64,000 bases of DNA from Flavobacteriales bacterium (GCA_002862785.1 PKDZ01000072.1:1-64000), one strand, 5' to 3'. Positions 38,131-45,573 are shown, counted from the stretch's first letter. The notes: generated from the letters alone by a model not told the origin. Program-made: numbers and translations.

Positions 38131-38302
38131 TCAACAATTAAGTCCAATTCACATTTAGCCCCCCAGCAAGACAGACATCTTTATTAGGGCCTGAACAGAT
38201 CGCTGTTATCGTCATACTCATTTTTATTTGAGCCTCCCTTCCATTCTTTTGGGACATGCAAGAATGCCTGAAACGGCCTGTTTATCCTGCAGAGTTAGGC
38301 GC

Positions 38303-38333
38303 AAAAAGCCCGTGAACACCGGGCTCACGGGCT
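38303..38333 (-). terminator. Rho-independent terminator after the HTH gene
   Basis: Stem AGCCCGTGA/TCACGGGCT (38307-38315 with 38325-38333), nine-base loop; on the minus strand it is followed by TTTTTGC. It lies 120 nt after the HTH stop, beyond repeat B, and can end the restriction-HTH transcript. Confidence 0.85.
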
Positions 38334-38353
38334 GTTCCCTGTAATCGTTTCAG

Positions 38354-38397
38354 GTGGAGTCGGGAAGTCGAACCCCCGTCCAAGTGGAGCCGGCGGG
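38354..38397 (-). repeat. ssrA 3'-end copy B (probable att remnant, two parts)
   Basis: 38366-38383 (AGTCGAACCCCCGTCCAA) is identical over 18 bp to the tmRNA T-arm at 40167-40184. The acceptor part before it is degenerate (GTGGAGTCGGGA). Directly after it, at 38384-38393, a second GTGGAGCCGG matches the tmRNA end again, suggesting two superimposed junctions. Confidence 0.7.
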
Positions 38398-38452
38398 AAT
38401 CAGCACCCCGTTGAAACCATCAGCAATCACTATCATTTCAGAGGCAGATGCC

Positions 38453-38725
38453 TTAATGGTCCCTATGATGGCCACCCTTTTTCCTATGCTTGACCCACTC
38501 GGCGCCAGCAGGAACCAAGTATGCTTCAATCTGCTTTTGCGTGATGAGATAGGGGCCGCGGCCGCCACCTTTTCGGAAAGCCCCAAGCTGATGTGAGCTG
38601 ATTTCTTTACGCACCACCTCCGGATTCATGCGGAGGATTTCTGCGGCTTCTTTGAGAGTGTAGTATTTGATCAAGGGGAAATGCTTAAAATGGAAAAGCA
38701 GTTCTTCAGGGCTTATAGACTTCAT
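38453..38725 (-). CDS. Excisionase-like HTH_17 DNA-binding protein
   Basis: 90-aa protein with a winged-helix/MerR-like excisionase fold: YYTLKEAAEILRMNPEVVRK (about 22-41) matches the HTH_17 pattern, and GAFRKGGGRGPYLITQKQIEAYL (about 47-69) matches its wing. A basic tail follows (KHRKKGGHHRDH). Proteins of this type act as recombination directionality factors or as small regulators. The start at 38725 lies four bases after the stop of the restriction endonuclease gene on the same strand, so they form an operon. It may control the nuclease gene or, with an integrase supplied in trans, excision of the cassette (inference). Confidence 0.75.
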   Translation of the reverse strand: MKSISPEELLFHFKHFPLIKYYTLKEAAEILRMNPEVVRKEISSHQLGAFRKGGGRGPYLITQKQIEAYLVPAGAEWVKHRKKGGHHRDH

Positions 38726-38729
38726 TGTC

Positions 38730-39998
38730 TTAAATGGTGAGAATCTCCTCTGGACGACGGTTAGCGACCATTGAATCATGTTCTTCATCAATTTCTTCAA
38801 GCAATTCGGTAACACTCGTTATCCCCCTATCAAATTTCATCTGCTCTACTACAGTTGCGACCTCCAAACCATTCACCATCATGATCGGGTAGGAATCTTC
38901 AATGATCTCGCGCTGCACTTGCAATGAAAAATAGCTAGTAGTGACATAGGCACCTATCCAACCTCTTTGCAAACGGGCGACAGTTCTGGCAATGTGATTA
39001 CCCCCTGTGGGAGTATCGAGCTTCTCACATTTTGCTTGACCTAAGACTATGATTTTGGTCAAGCTAAAATCACGTCCCACATCAATTCTTCCATAAAAAT
39101 CAGCACCGCCGTCTGACCCTTTTGACGTTATCCAGCCCGGAATGAAATGCCCATTTGATTTAGTTACGAGGTGCTCGACAACTTTTAGTGCAAGCAATTC
39201 AAAACGATCCTTACGATTTTGGTAGAAGCCATAAATGTCCTTCAGGGTTTTCTCGAGCTTACTTCCTGGTTCTGGCCTTTGGACATGGCCTGGCAATGCC
39301 TGAATTCTGGCCACATTACGCCGAATTGACTCAATCGACTTCTTTGCTCTAACCCAGCTTGTCCAGGATGACGGAGCGTGTTCAATCGTCGACTGAAGAT
39401 CTAGCTTTGGATTTCGTCGATCGTTGATCCAACTCCAATTGAACTGCTCGTTTTCATCCTGCAAATTGAACACCACACAGTCAAAAGCGTAATTTGAAAA
39501 AGAAAGTCCAGCAGTGTTGACCTGAGTCACCAACTCTACCCTTTCAATGATCCCAAAACCACTGAAAATGACTTTTCCCGACTCCTCAGAACGATAGAAA
39601 ACCAACGGTACGGCATTATCCCTATTCGATTCGCGTACATGTGTCTCATATGCCTCAAGAAGCGCCTTGTTTCCTGAAGCCTCGTGAGCCCTCTTTGAGC
39701 GTGACTTGTTATCCCCAAAGTACCTTAGGTGGCCTCTGTCGAGATCATAGACATCTTGCCACGGCGTCGTGGCCGAACCGACCTTATGAGAACTAGTCCT
39801 AAGAATAATTGCCGCAACGCGACCAGAACCAGGCCCCTTGCCTTTTGATCTAATGACATTGATCCCCCGAGAAAGATTAATTTTTGGCTGGCCTTGAAGA
39901 TGTGTTACATGAAAATGATTGCGCAGACCATCTATGCTTTCAATACTGTCATCTTGGCTATGCGGGGTTCGACAGGTCTCGTTAAACTCAATTTTCAT
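38730..39998 (-). CDS. Modification-dependent restriction endonuclease, MspJI/AspBHI-like
   Basis: 422-aa predicted type IV-like restriction enzyme that would cut DNA carrying modified cytosine. The N-terminal half (about 1-200) contains DLDRGHLRYFGDNK (85-98) and fits the AspBHI-type N-terminal, SRA-like recognition domain. The C-terminal half is a PD-(D/E)XK nuclease: EHLVTK (275-280) and KGSDGGADFYG (293-303) with Asp300, then GQAK with Gln321 and Lys323. Asp, a 20-residue gap and QxK match the D-(X)n-QxK signature of the MspJI family. The start at 39998 is chosen as the first ATG after composition-compatible upstream sequence; the open frame extends to 40043. No methyltransferase is adjacent, as expected for a modification-dependent enzyme. 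It is co-transcribed with the HTH gene. Confidence 0.82.
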   Translation of the reverse strand: MKIEFNETCRTPHSQDDSIESIDGLRNHFHVTHLQGQPKINLSRGINVIRSKGKGPGSGRVAAIILRTSSHKVGSATTPWQDVYDLDRGHLRYFGDNKSRSKRAHEASGNKALLEAYETHVRESNRDNAVPLVFYRSEESGKVIFSGFGIIERVELVTQVNTAGLSFSNYAFDCVVFNLQDENEQFNWSWINDRRNPKLDLQSTIEHAPSSWTSWVRAKKSIESIRRNVARIQALPGHVQRPEPGSKLEKTLKDIYGFYQNRKDRFELLALKVVEHLVTKSNGHFIPGWITSKGSDGGADFYGRIDVGRDFSLTKIIVLGQAKCEKLDTPTGGNHIARTVARLQRGWIGAYVTTSYFSLQVQREIIEDSYPIMMVNGLEVATVVEQMKFDRGITSVTELLEEIDEEHDSMVANRRPEEILTI

Positions 39999-40152
39999 GT
40001 GAGGGAGATATTTCAAACGGAAGCAACATTGCGGTCGAAGCACTTCAGCACGCCGATTCGACCCACCTAAGACGCCGCTTTTTTCTTGAAACCAACGAAG
40101 TTAAAGGCAAGAACAGTCAGGATGCAAATACCTGAACATCAAATAGTTATTA

Positions 40153-40184
40153 GTGGAGCCGGGGGGAGTCGAACCCCCGTCCAA
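40153..40184 (-). repeat. Intact ssrA 3' end, copy A (putative attachment site)
   Basis: The acceptor stem plus T-arm end of the tmRNA gene. Its halves recur at 36808 (17/17 bp) and 38366 (18/18 bp). It marks the boundary between conserved ssrA and the island. Confidence 0.65.
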
Positions 40185-40553
40185 ACAAGCAACGCCTGCA
40201 GCGTTCTCCATGCTCAGTCCACGATTGATTTTCGACCAGGGGCTGACCGTGGACGGCCCACCCTTGACTTAGCCTTGTAAAATTTCGCTACAGGGTCAAG
40301 ACGCCCCTTTCGCTAGATCCATTCTCCTGATGCCCCATTGCCTCGCGGATAGGATCCGAACGACGAGACGGGACAGCTCGTTCTGCCACCTAGTGGCTAG
40401 AATTAGGCGAATCCTCCGAGAGGATTAGGCCGCGAGCGCGTAGGAAGTGTTGCCAGTTATGGCTTGGGTTTCTTGATTAACGAGTAGCCACCCTACGCAC
40501 TCGGCATGCTGACCGCGACGTTCAGACTTGCTGTCAAATCCAAAATCGGCCCC
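40154..40553 (-). ncRNA. ssrA: tmRNA (transfer-messenger RNA)
   Basis: About 400-nt tmRNA on the minus strand, which rescues stalled ribosomes and tags the nascent peptide. The 5' end is GGGGCCGATTTTGGATTTGAC and the 3' end GGGGGTTCGACTCCCCC-CGGCTCCA. The acceptor stem pairs GGGGCCG with CGGCTCC and keeps the G-U pair at the third position that alanyl-tRNA synthetase reads. The T-loop is TTCGACT. The tag frame ends GNTSYALAA (40428-40454) followed by TAA (40425-40427); YALAA is the usual degradation tag end. The first tag codon is inferred by length from the known Bacteroidota nonapeptide. CCA is not encoded (CTA follows the discriminator A). Confidence 0.95.
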
Positions 40554-40674
40554 ATTTATTGTTGCTATTTCCACTTCTTGGGTCGGGATGTCAGAGAACG
40601 CGGCACGCAAGGGTGCTGACCGCTCCGCACAGGGCGGGACGGCCGTCGAAGATACGACTTGGGTTGCGCCGTGG

Positions 40675-41976
40675 TTACTGAATGAGCAAACGTTGGCGCT
40701 CGAGGCCTTGCAGTCCTTGGAAGACCACCGTGTAAGCGCCGCTCTCGAGGCCGAGGTCGGTGCCGTTGCGGTGGAGCATGCCCTGCCACGCCGTGCGGCC
40801 CATGGCGTCGAGGATGAGCGCTTCAGTCTGCTGGCCGAAGCCGCTGCCGCTCAGGGGCTGGCCTTGGCGCAGCGGATTGGGGAACAGCGCAACGTCCTCG
40901 GCGGGCGTCGGGCCGATGCCGACCACCGGGCCTTCGCCGAAGTAGACGTTGTCGAAATAGTACGTGGTGCCGCCCTCGACGCCCTCATCGCCGAAGCCAA
41001 AGAAGATGACGAGCAAGTGGTGCGGGAAACCGGTCTCGAGCTCCGGGGTACCGGGCAGCTCGTTGCCGAAGTTGAATTCCAGCGTCTCCCAGCCGGCCTG
41101 GCTGGTGTACTGGATGGTCTCGGTGTAAAACGGATTGCCACCGATCATCTCCGCCTTGAGCAAGATGGGCGTGCCGGCCTCCGGCGTCCAGACCCGGACG
41201 CTGACCGTCTGCTCCTCGTCGGTGAACGGCACCGGGTTGGCGAAGCCCTCGACCGTGCCGATCATCGTGCCGGCCCAGCCCACAGCGGTGGGCATCTTGA
41301 CGACCTCCACCACTTGGTTGTTGGGGTTGGTCGGATCCACCACGACCTGCGAGGCGGCGCCCCAAAAATCGTAGGTGGTCTGGTCCACGGTCTCGTCCTC
41401 GAACGTGCACGGCAAATCGATCTGAGCGAGGCCTCCGCTGGCGTCCACCTGCTCGATGTCGTCGAAATAGAAGGTCGACTCGTCGCTGCCATCGCCGGTG
41501 GTCTCGAAGTCAAACATGAAGACCAACTTGTCGAACGTCATGGACAGCGCGTTGGTGAAGTTCCAATGCATCTCTTCCCAGCCGCCCTGCGTGGTGTTCC
41601 ACTGGTCGACCTCATAGGACAACTCCGGCGGCCCCTCGAGCTTGAGCTTGATGCGAACACCTGCACGCGGAGACCACACCTTCATGCGGATGGAACTGGC
41701 TTCGGAGAAATCAAGCGGAGCATCCAACGTGAGCAGGGAGCCGGCCCAGGCCGCTCCCCCATCGCGGACAATCCGACCGACGGTAGCGCTGCTATTGCCC
41801 GCATCGGGGCCGGGGTTGGCGATGACCTCGGCCATGCCGCCGTCAAAATCGGTGAAGTCGGCGGTGGTGGTGCCGGACTCAAAGTCAATCGGCAGGCTCA
41901 CCTGAGCGGAAGCGACCGAAAAGCTGAGCACAAAAAAAGCCCCTGCAAGAAGGGCATCATAACGTGGGAGATGCAT
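40675..41976 (-). CDS. T9SS-exported protein with two CBM-like repeats
   Basis: 433-aa secreted protein. Signal peptide 1-24 (SVASAQ). Two homologous beta-sandwich domains follow (about 27-205 and 210-375). Each starts with a F-E-D/S strand (LPIDFESGTTTADFTDFDGG; LPCTFEDETVDQTTYDFWG) and contains AWAGSLLTLD or GWAGTMIGTV, KVWSPRAG or RVWTPEAG, and an FDDIEQVD or FDNVYFGEG end. This is the shape of CBM4/9-like carbohydrate-binding domains in laminarin-degrading Bacteroidota. The tail ALFPNPLRQGQ...ILDAMGRTAWQG is a T9SS type A domain. A 15-bp element like that of susC directly touches its ATG, so it may belong to the beta-glucan regulon (inference). The 120-bp gap to ssrA shows nothing else. 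Confidence 0.8.
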   Translation of the reverse strand: MHLPRYDALLAGAFFVLSFSVASAQVSLPIDFESGTTTADFTDFDGGMAEVIANPGPDAGNSSATVGRIVRDGGAAWAGSLLTLDAPLDFSEASSIRMKVWSPRAGVRIKLKLEGPPELSYEVDQWNTTQGGWEEMHWNFTNALSMTFDKLVFMFDFETTGDGSDESTFYFDDIEQVDASGGLAQIDLPCTFEDETVDQTTYDFWGAASQVVVDPTNPNNQVVEVVKMPTAVGWAGTMIGTVEGFANPVPFTDEEQTVSVRVWTPEAGTPILLKAEMIGGNPFYTETIQYTSQAGWETLEFNFGNELPGTPELETGFPHHLLVIFFGFGDEGVEGGTTYYFDNVYFGEGPVVGIGPTPAEDVALFPNPLRQGQPLSGSGFGQQTEALILDAMGRTAWQGMLHRNGTDLGLESGAYTVVFQGLQGLERQRLLIQ

Positions 41977-41991
41977 GTGTCAAATGTACAC
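41977..41991 (-). promoter_or_regulatory. Promoter/operator element abutting the start codon
   Basis: Minus strand GTGTACATTTGACAC directly followed by ATG. It includes TACATTTG, a perfect TAnnTTTG -7 box, and near-palindromic GTGT...ACAC arms as at susC. It lies in the 19-bp gap after the DUF3089 gene, so the downstream gene would have its own, nearly leaderless promoter. Confidence 0.5.
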
Positions 41992-41995
41992 CAAC

Positions 41996-43039
41996 TCAGC
42001 GCTCCTCGCCGGCGGCGGTCACCCGGTCGTGCACATTGTCCCGGATATCGGACCAGAAGAGGTTGAAATCGCCCACGTGCCAGTTGTCGCGGTGCAGCCA
42101 TTTACCCACCAGAAACATGTGCGGCTGGTCGACCCAGAGCACCCCGTCCGCCGTAACGCGGGCCGTGATGCTGCCAGGGTTCTTGTTGCGGAAGGACTCG
42201 CGCACCGCTCCGCCGTGTTCGCTGCGCGGGTTGGTCCGATCCACCTCCGTGGTCCAGGTGACAGGATGGATGACGCTCGGGGTGGCGGGCTTCGCGGCAA
42301 TCCACCGCGGAATAAATCCCGTACCGTAGCTCATCCAGGTGCAATAGCAGCGCCGATCGGTGGCGGCGGCACAAGGCGGGATGGCCTCAAAATCTGTGGG
42401 ATAGATGTCCATTCCCGGGATGTAGGCAGCAACGAGCCGGTCCTGCAGTTCGGTGCCGTCGAAGAACTCCTGCAGCAACCAACGGGCGTGCCAACTGCCC
42501 TGGCTGTGGGCCGCAATGACCAGGGGCCGGCCCGCGTCCCAGTGGTCGAGGAAATGCTGGAAGGCCGCGCGGATGTCGCTGTAGGCAATCTGGAGCGCGC
42601 CGAGGCTGAGGCTGTCACCGACCGAGAAGACGCGGATGTGGGCCTGGCGGTAGCGCGGGGCGAAGACCCGGCCGGCCCCGTTGAAGATGGCCGCTTGGTG
42701 GCGGACAGGCCATTCGTCGACGGCCGCATTGAGGGCGGCACTGTCAAGGGGGGCATTCCAATGGGCGCCCTCCTCGAAAATCGTCGGATGCAAGTAGAAG
42801 ACGTCGGCCGTGCCCGGGCCCTCCGACACGGTGCGCCCCTTCGGAAGGAGGTCGGCGGGGTCCTCTGTCCATGGCAACGCCGCCCAATGGGCCTCGTCTG
42901 CGTAGTCCGGCGGCGCCGGAATCGGCTCGAGCCGGTCCGCAATGCGCTCCACGTGCAGCCCCGTTTCCACCACGGACTCATACCGCTTGCACCCGCTGAC
43001 GGTCAGCACGATGACGGAGAAGAACAGGAGGCGCCGCAT
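41996..43039 (-). CDS. DUF3089 alpha/beta-hydrolase lipoprotein
   Basis: 347-aa lipoprotein (Cys17 in VSGC) of the DUF3089 family, predicted esterase/lipase-like alpha/beta-hydrolases. The nucleophile elbow AAHSQG has Ser179; DVFYLHPTIFE (79-89) is a family motif, and the strand RPLVIAAHSQG precedes it. A His candidate near the C-terminus is in DQPHMFLVG or HRDNWHVGD. The substrate is unknown. It lies 19 nt upstream of the T9SS CBM-like gene on the same strand. GACCTTTG on the minus strand about 8 nt before the ATG resembles the -7 box. Confidence 0.82.
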   Translation of the reverse strand: MRRLLFFSVIVLTVSGCKRYESVVETGLHVERIADRLEPIPAPPDYADEAHWAALPWTEDPADLLPKGRTVSEGPGTADVFYLHPTIFEEGAHWNAPLDSAALNAAVDEWPVRHQAAIFNGAGRVFAPRYRQAHIRVFSVGDSLSLGALQIAYSDIRAAFQHFLDHWDAGRPLVIAAHSQGSWHARWLLQEFFDGTELQDRLVAAYIPGMDIYPTDFEAIPPCAAATDRRCYCTWMSYGTGFIPRWIAAKPATPSVIHPVTWTTEVDRTNPRSEHGGAVRESFRNKNPGSITARVTADGVLWVDQPHMFLVGKWLHRDNWHVGDFNLFWSDIRDNVHDRVTAAGEER

Positions 43040-43174
43040 GGTACAAAGGTCAACAACGTGACGCGCTCTGGGTTTTCACCAATCGCCATTCTTGAGAACC
43101 CGCACCGACGCCAGCAAAATCCATCGGGACGGATGTGCATCCCGGTCTAATTTTCCCTGCGTTGAACTGAGACG

Positions 43175-44389
43175 ATGAAGATTGGAATCATCCGGGAGGG
43201 AAAGGTGCCGCCGGACCAGCGGGTCCCGCTGACGCCCGAACAATGCGCCGAGGTGCTGGTGCGCTTTCCGTACATCGAGCTGGCCGTCCAGCCGAGTGAC
43301 GTGCGCCGCATCACCGACGCCGAATACACCGAGGCCGGCGTCCAGCTCCAGGAAGACCTGAGCGATTGCGACGTTCTGTTCGGAGTGAAGGAAGTGCCGG
43401 TGGACCAGTTGATCCCCGAGAAGACCTATTTCTTCTTCTCGCACACCTTCAAACTCCAGCCCTACAACGCCAAGCTGCTGCGGGCCTGCATCGACAAGAA
43501 AGTCCGGCTCATCGATTACGAACTGCTCAAGCGCCCCGGTGGACAGCGCATCATTGGCTTCGGTCGCTATGCCGGCATCGTGGGGACGTACAACGCGTTC
43601 CGCACCTACGGCGCCCACCACGGCACCTACGATCTGCCTCGCGCCATCGACTGTGTGGACCGTAAGGAGATGGAAGGCCACCTCTCCAAAGTCTGCCTCG
43701 CCCCGACCACCAAGATTGCCCTGACCGGCCATGGCCGGGTCGGCAACGGCGCCCGGGAAATCCTGGAAGCCATGCGCATCCGCGAGGTGCACCCCGTGGA
43801 CTACCTCCGCGAAGACTTCGGCGAGCCGGTCTTCACCCACCTCGACCTGAAGGACTACAACCGACGCAAGGGCGATGGCGGCTTCGACTTCGCCGAATTC
43901 TGCGAAGACCCGATTGACTACGAGAGCACCTTCATGGCGTTCGCCCGGTCGACGGACCTTTTCGTAGCCGGCCATTTCTGGGCCGAAGGCTCACCCTTCC
44001 TCTTCACCCGGGAAGACGTCCGCGATGAAGATTGGCGCATCTCGGTCGTCGCCGACATCAGCTGCGACATCGACGGTCCTGTGGCCTCGACGGTCGAGCC
44101 GAGCACCATTGCTGACCCGATGTATGGGTATGATCCGGTCAAGGAATGCCGCGTTCCGTTCCGCACACCGGGTTCGGTTGGCGTCATGGCCGTGGACAAC
44201 CTGCCCTGCGAACTGCCCCGCGACGCCAGCGCCGACTTCGGCGCGACGCTCGTGAAGCACATCATTCCGCTCGTGGTGGAGGGCGACGCCCAAGGCATCC
44301 TAGAGGGAGCCTCAGAAACCAACCTCGCCGGGAAGCTCACTCGGGCCTTTGCCTACCTGTCCGAGTACGCCGGACTCACTGGGCAATGA
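43175..44389 (+). CDS. Saccharopine/alanine dehydrogenase-like NAD(P)-dependent oxidoreductase
   Basis: 404-aa cytosolic enzyme of the alanine dehydrogenase/saccharopine dehydrogenase (lysine-forming) superfamily. The N-terminal domain begins KIGIIREGKVPPDQRVPLTP (2-21), typical of AlaDh/PNT N-domains, and contains the conserved KEVP motif (72-75). The nucleotide-binding part has IALTGHGRVGNGAREILE (about 184-201), a Gly-rich GxGxxG-like loop. VVADISCDIDGPVAST (about 287-302) is conserved in saccharopine dehydrogenases. It probably oxidises an amino acid or saccharopine-like compound; the exact substrate is not certain. It is divergent from DUF3089 and its last 14 nt overlap the converging TonB-like gene. 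Confidence 0.82.
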   Translation: MKIGIIREGKVPPDQRVPLTPEQCAEVLVRFPYIELAVQPSDVRRITDAEYTEAGVQLQEDLSDCDVLFGVKEVPVDQLIPEKTYFFFSHTFKLQPYNAKLLRACIDKKVRLIDYELLKRPGGQRIIGFGRYAGIVGTYNAFRTYGAHHGTYDLPRAIDCVDRKEMEGHLSKVCLAPTTKIALTGHGRVGNGAREILEAMRIREVHPVDYLREDFGEPVFTHLDLKDYNRRKGDGGFDFAEFCEDPIDYESTFMAFARSTDLFVAGHFWAEGSPFLFTREDVRDEDWRISVVADISCDIDGPVASTVEPSTIADPMYGYDPVKECRVPFRTPGSVGVMAVDNLPCELPRDASADFGATLVKHIIPLVVEGDAQGILEGASETNLAGKLTRAFAYLSEYAGLTGQ

Positions 44390-45140
44390 ACCGGTAGGTC
44401 AGCGTGCCCGATTGACGTCGGGGCGCCTCCGACTTGGACTGGAACCGGCACTGCCGCGCACTGCGCAGGGATTCGGTCTCGAGGCACACGGCCATTGCCT
44501 CGCCCCCATCAGAAGTCGTGGAGAGCACCGAGGCTTCCAGGACATCGCCACCGGGCGACACCACGATGGCCAGGCGGACCACACCCCCTCCTCGACAACG
44601 ATAGCCGGGAATGTTGAGGTTGAGCGCCTTTCGGCCTTCGAGGTCGTATTCGGCCGTGACCTGACCGGCCACCCGCTCATCCCAACCATCGTAGTGCTCG
44701 ATGGGCCTTTCGTCCCGATCCGGGCGGGACACACCCTGCGCGGGGTCGGTTCGGCCCTCGGACAGGGCATCGAACGCGGCCTGCTCAAAGGCGCGCAACT
44801 CGGCTTCCACCTCCTCGGACAGGGCCTCCCGCTCCGCCCTTGAACTGCGGACCTCCTCTCCAGTCCGGGCGCGGACATCGGCCGAGACATTGGTGATTCG
44901 CTCGTTCATCCGGGCCTCCAGCCGATCACGGATGGCCTCCTCCATCGTGCGGGTTTCCACCTCCTCGAAGTCCACGAAGTCGACCTGGGCATACGGCTGG
45001 GCCTCCGGAGCCGTAAGCCGCCCCCAGCGCTCGAGGATGCCCAGCGCCACGACATGCACCAGCAGGGCGGCGATGGCCGCCTGCCACACGGCGCGCTCTG
45101 TGCGCGTGATCCGCTTGCCGGACTGTGGGGACATGGGCAT
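44376..45140 (-). CDS. TonB-like energy-transducing protein
   Basis: 254-aa protein with one N-terminal membrane helix (about 17-37, WQAAIAALLVHVVALGIL) and a charged, Arg/Glu-rich coiled-coil-like periplasmic stretch (about 55-130) instead of a classical Pro-rich linker. The C-terminal domain (about 165-254) fits the TonB/TolA C-terminal fold (GVVRLAIVVSPGGDVLEASVLSTTSDG, then CRF and LTYRFIAQ). It may link to TonB-dependent transporters such as SusC. No ExbB/ExbD genes are nearby. Its 3' end overlaps the dehydrogenase gene by 14 nt. Confidence 0.7.
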   Translation of the reverse strand: MPMSPQSGKRITRTERAVWQAAIAALLVHVVALGILERWGRLTAPEAQPYAQVDFVDFEEVETRTMEEAIRDRLEARMNERITNVSADVRARTGEEVRSSRAEREALSEEVEAELRAFEQAAFDALSEGRTDPAQGVSRPDRDERPIEHYDGWDERVAGQVTAEYDLEGRKALNLNIPGYRCRGGGVVRLAIVVSPGGDVLEASVLSTTSDGGEAMAVCLETESLRSARQCRFQSKSEAPRRQSGTLTYRFIAQ

Positions 45141-45196
45141 GGACAGGATTCGTCTACAAAATAACGGGCGCTGTCACACGTTGAACCAAGAGTTCG

Positions 45197-45204
45197 TACC
45201 TTTA
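45197..45204 (+). promoter_or_regulatory. -7-like promoter box before the small secreted protein
   Basis: TACCTTTA, 17 nt before the ATG at 45222, matches TAnnTTTG in seven of eight positions. It lies in the 81-bp divergent gap to the TonB-like gene, which has TTATTTTG on the minus strand (about 45156). Confidence 0.4.
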
Positions 45205-45221
45205 TTGCAACAAATGACGAC

Positions 45222-45509
45222 ATGAAGCACATTCTCCTCCTCGGCGCCCTCTTTCTCTTCGGCGCTGCCGCATCCGCTCAGAGCTGCACCGGCGCTTCCG
45301 GCGACAAGGCCAAGACCGAGTGCACCAAGAGCAAGTCCTCCTGCTGCCAAGGCGCCAAGGCCGCCAGCTGCTGTGACTCCAAGTCCAAAAAGGGCAAGAA
45401 GAAGGCCAAGAAGGCTTCTAACAAGGAGCAGGGCAAGCAGCAGATGGCCATGAACCGCCCTGAAGAGAAGGCGGACAAGAAAGTCAAGGTGAGCCCCGCC
45501 AAGAACTGA
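45222..45509 (+). CDS. Small Lys/Cys-rich secreted protein
   Basis: 95-aa secreted protein of unknown function. Signal peptide 1-19 (AAASAQ). The mature part has six or so cysteines in SCTGASGDKAKTEC, SSCCQGAK, ASCCDSK, then a strongly basic tail (KSKKGKKKAKKASNK). It could bind metal through the CC pairs or bind anionic polymers; both are inference. It has its own promoter-like box and a strong terminator 24 nt after the stop, so it is probably a well-expressed single-gene unit. Confidence 0.6.
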   Translation: MKHILLLGALFLFGAAASAQSCTGASGDKAKTECTKSKSSCCQGAKAASCCDSKSKKGKKKAKKASNKEQGKQQMAMNRPEEKADKKVKVSPAKN

Positions 45510-45533
45510 TTGGAACCCCGTTCCACCCACTGA

Positions 45534-45559
45534 GAAAAGCCCGCCTCCGCGGGCTTTTC
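45534..45559. terminator. Rho-independent terminator
   Basis: GAAAAGCCCGC and GCGGGCTTTTC form an 11-bp stem with a CTCC loop, with A-tract and T-tract at the sides, so it can work both ways. It ends the small secreted protein transcript 15 nt before the next start. Confidence 0.92.
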
Positions 45560-45573
45560 TATTTTGCAAAGCC

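Larger units (their letters stand above)
34385..40153. mobile_element. AT-richer genomic island accreted at the ssrA 3' end
   Basis: The stretch between the truncated aldo/keto reductase and the tmRNA 3' end is clearly AT-richer than both flanks and carries accessory genes: restriction endonuclease, HTH protein, acyltransferase, small lipoproteins and gene debris. Partial copies of the ssrA 3' end at 36808-36824 and 38354-38397, in the same orientation as ssrA, divide it into about 2.4, 1.5 and 1.8 kb segments. The 3' end of ssrA is a known integration site for tyrosine-recombinase elements. No integrase or transposase gene is present. The left edge is estimated to within about 20 bp from composition and the broken gene. 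Confidence 0.7.

Noticed and set aside
34563-40043. Possible prophage or complete restriction-modification system in the island
   Set aside because: No phage structural genes, no methyltransferase and no specificity subunit are present; the nuclease is of the stand-alone, modification-dependent type.
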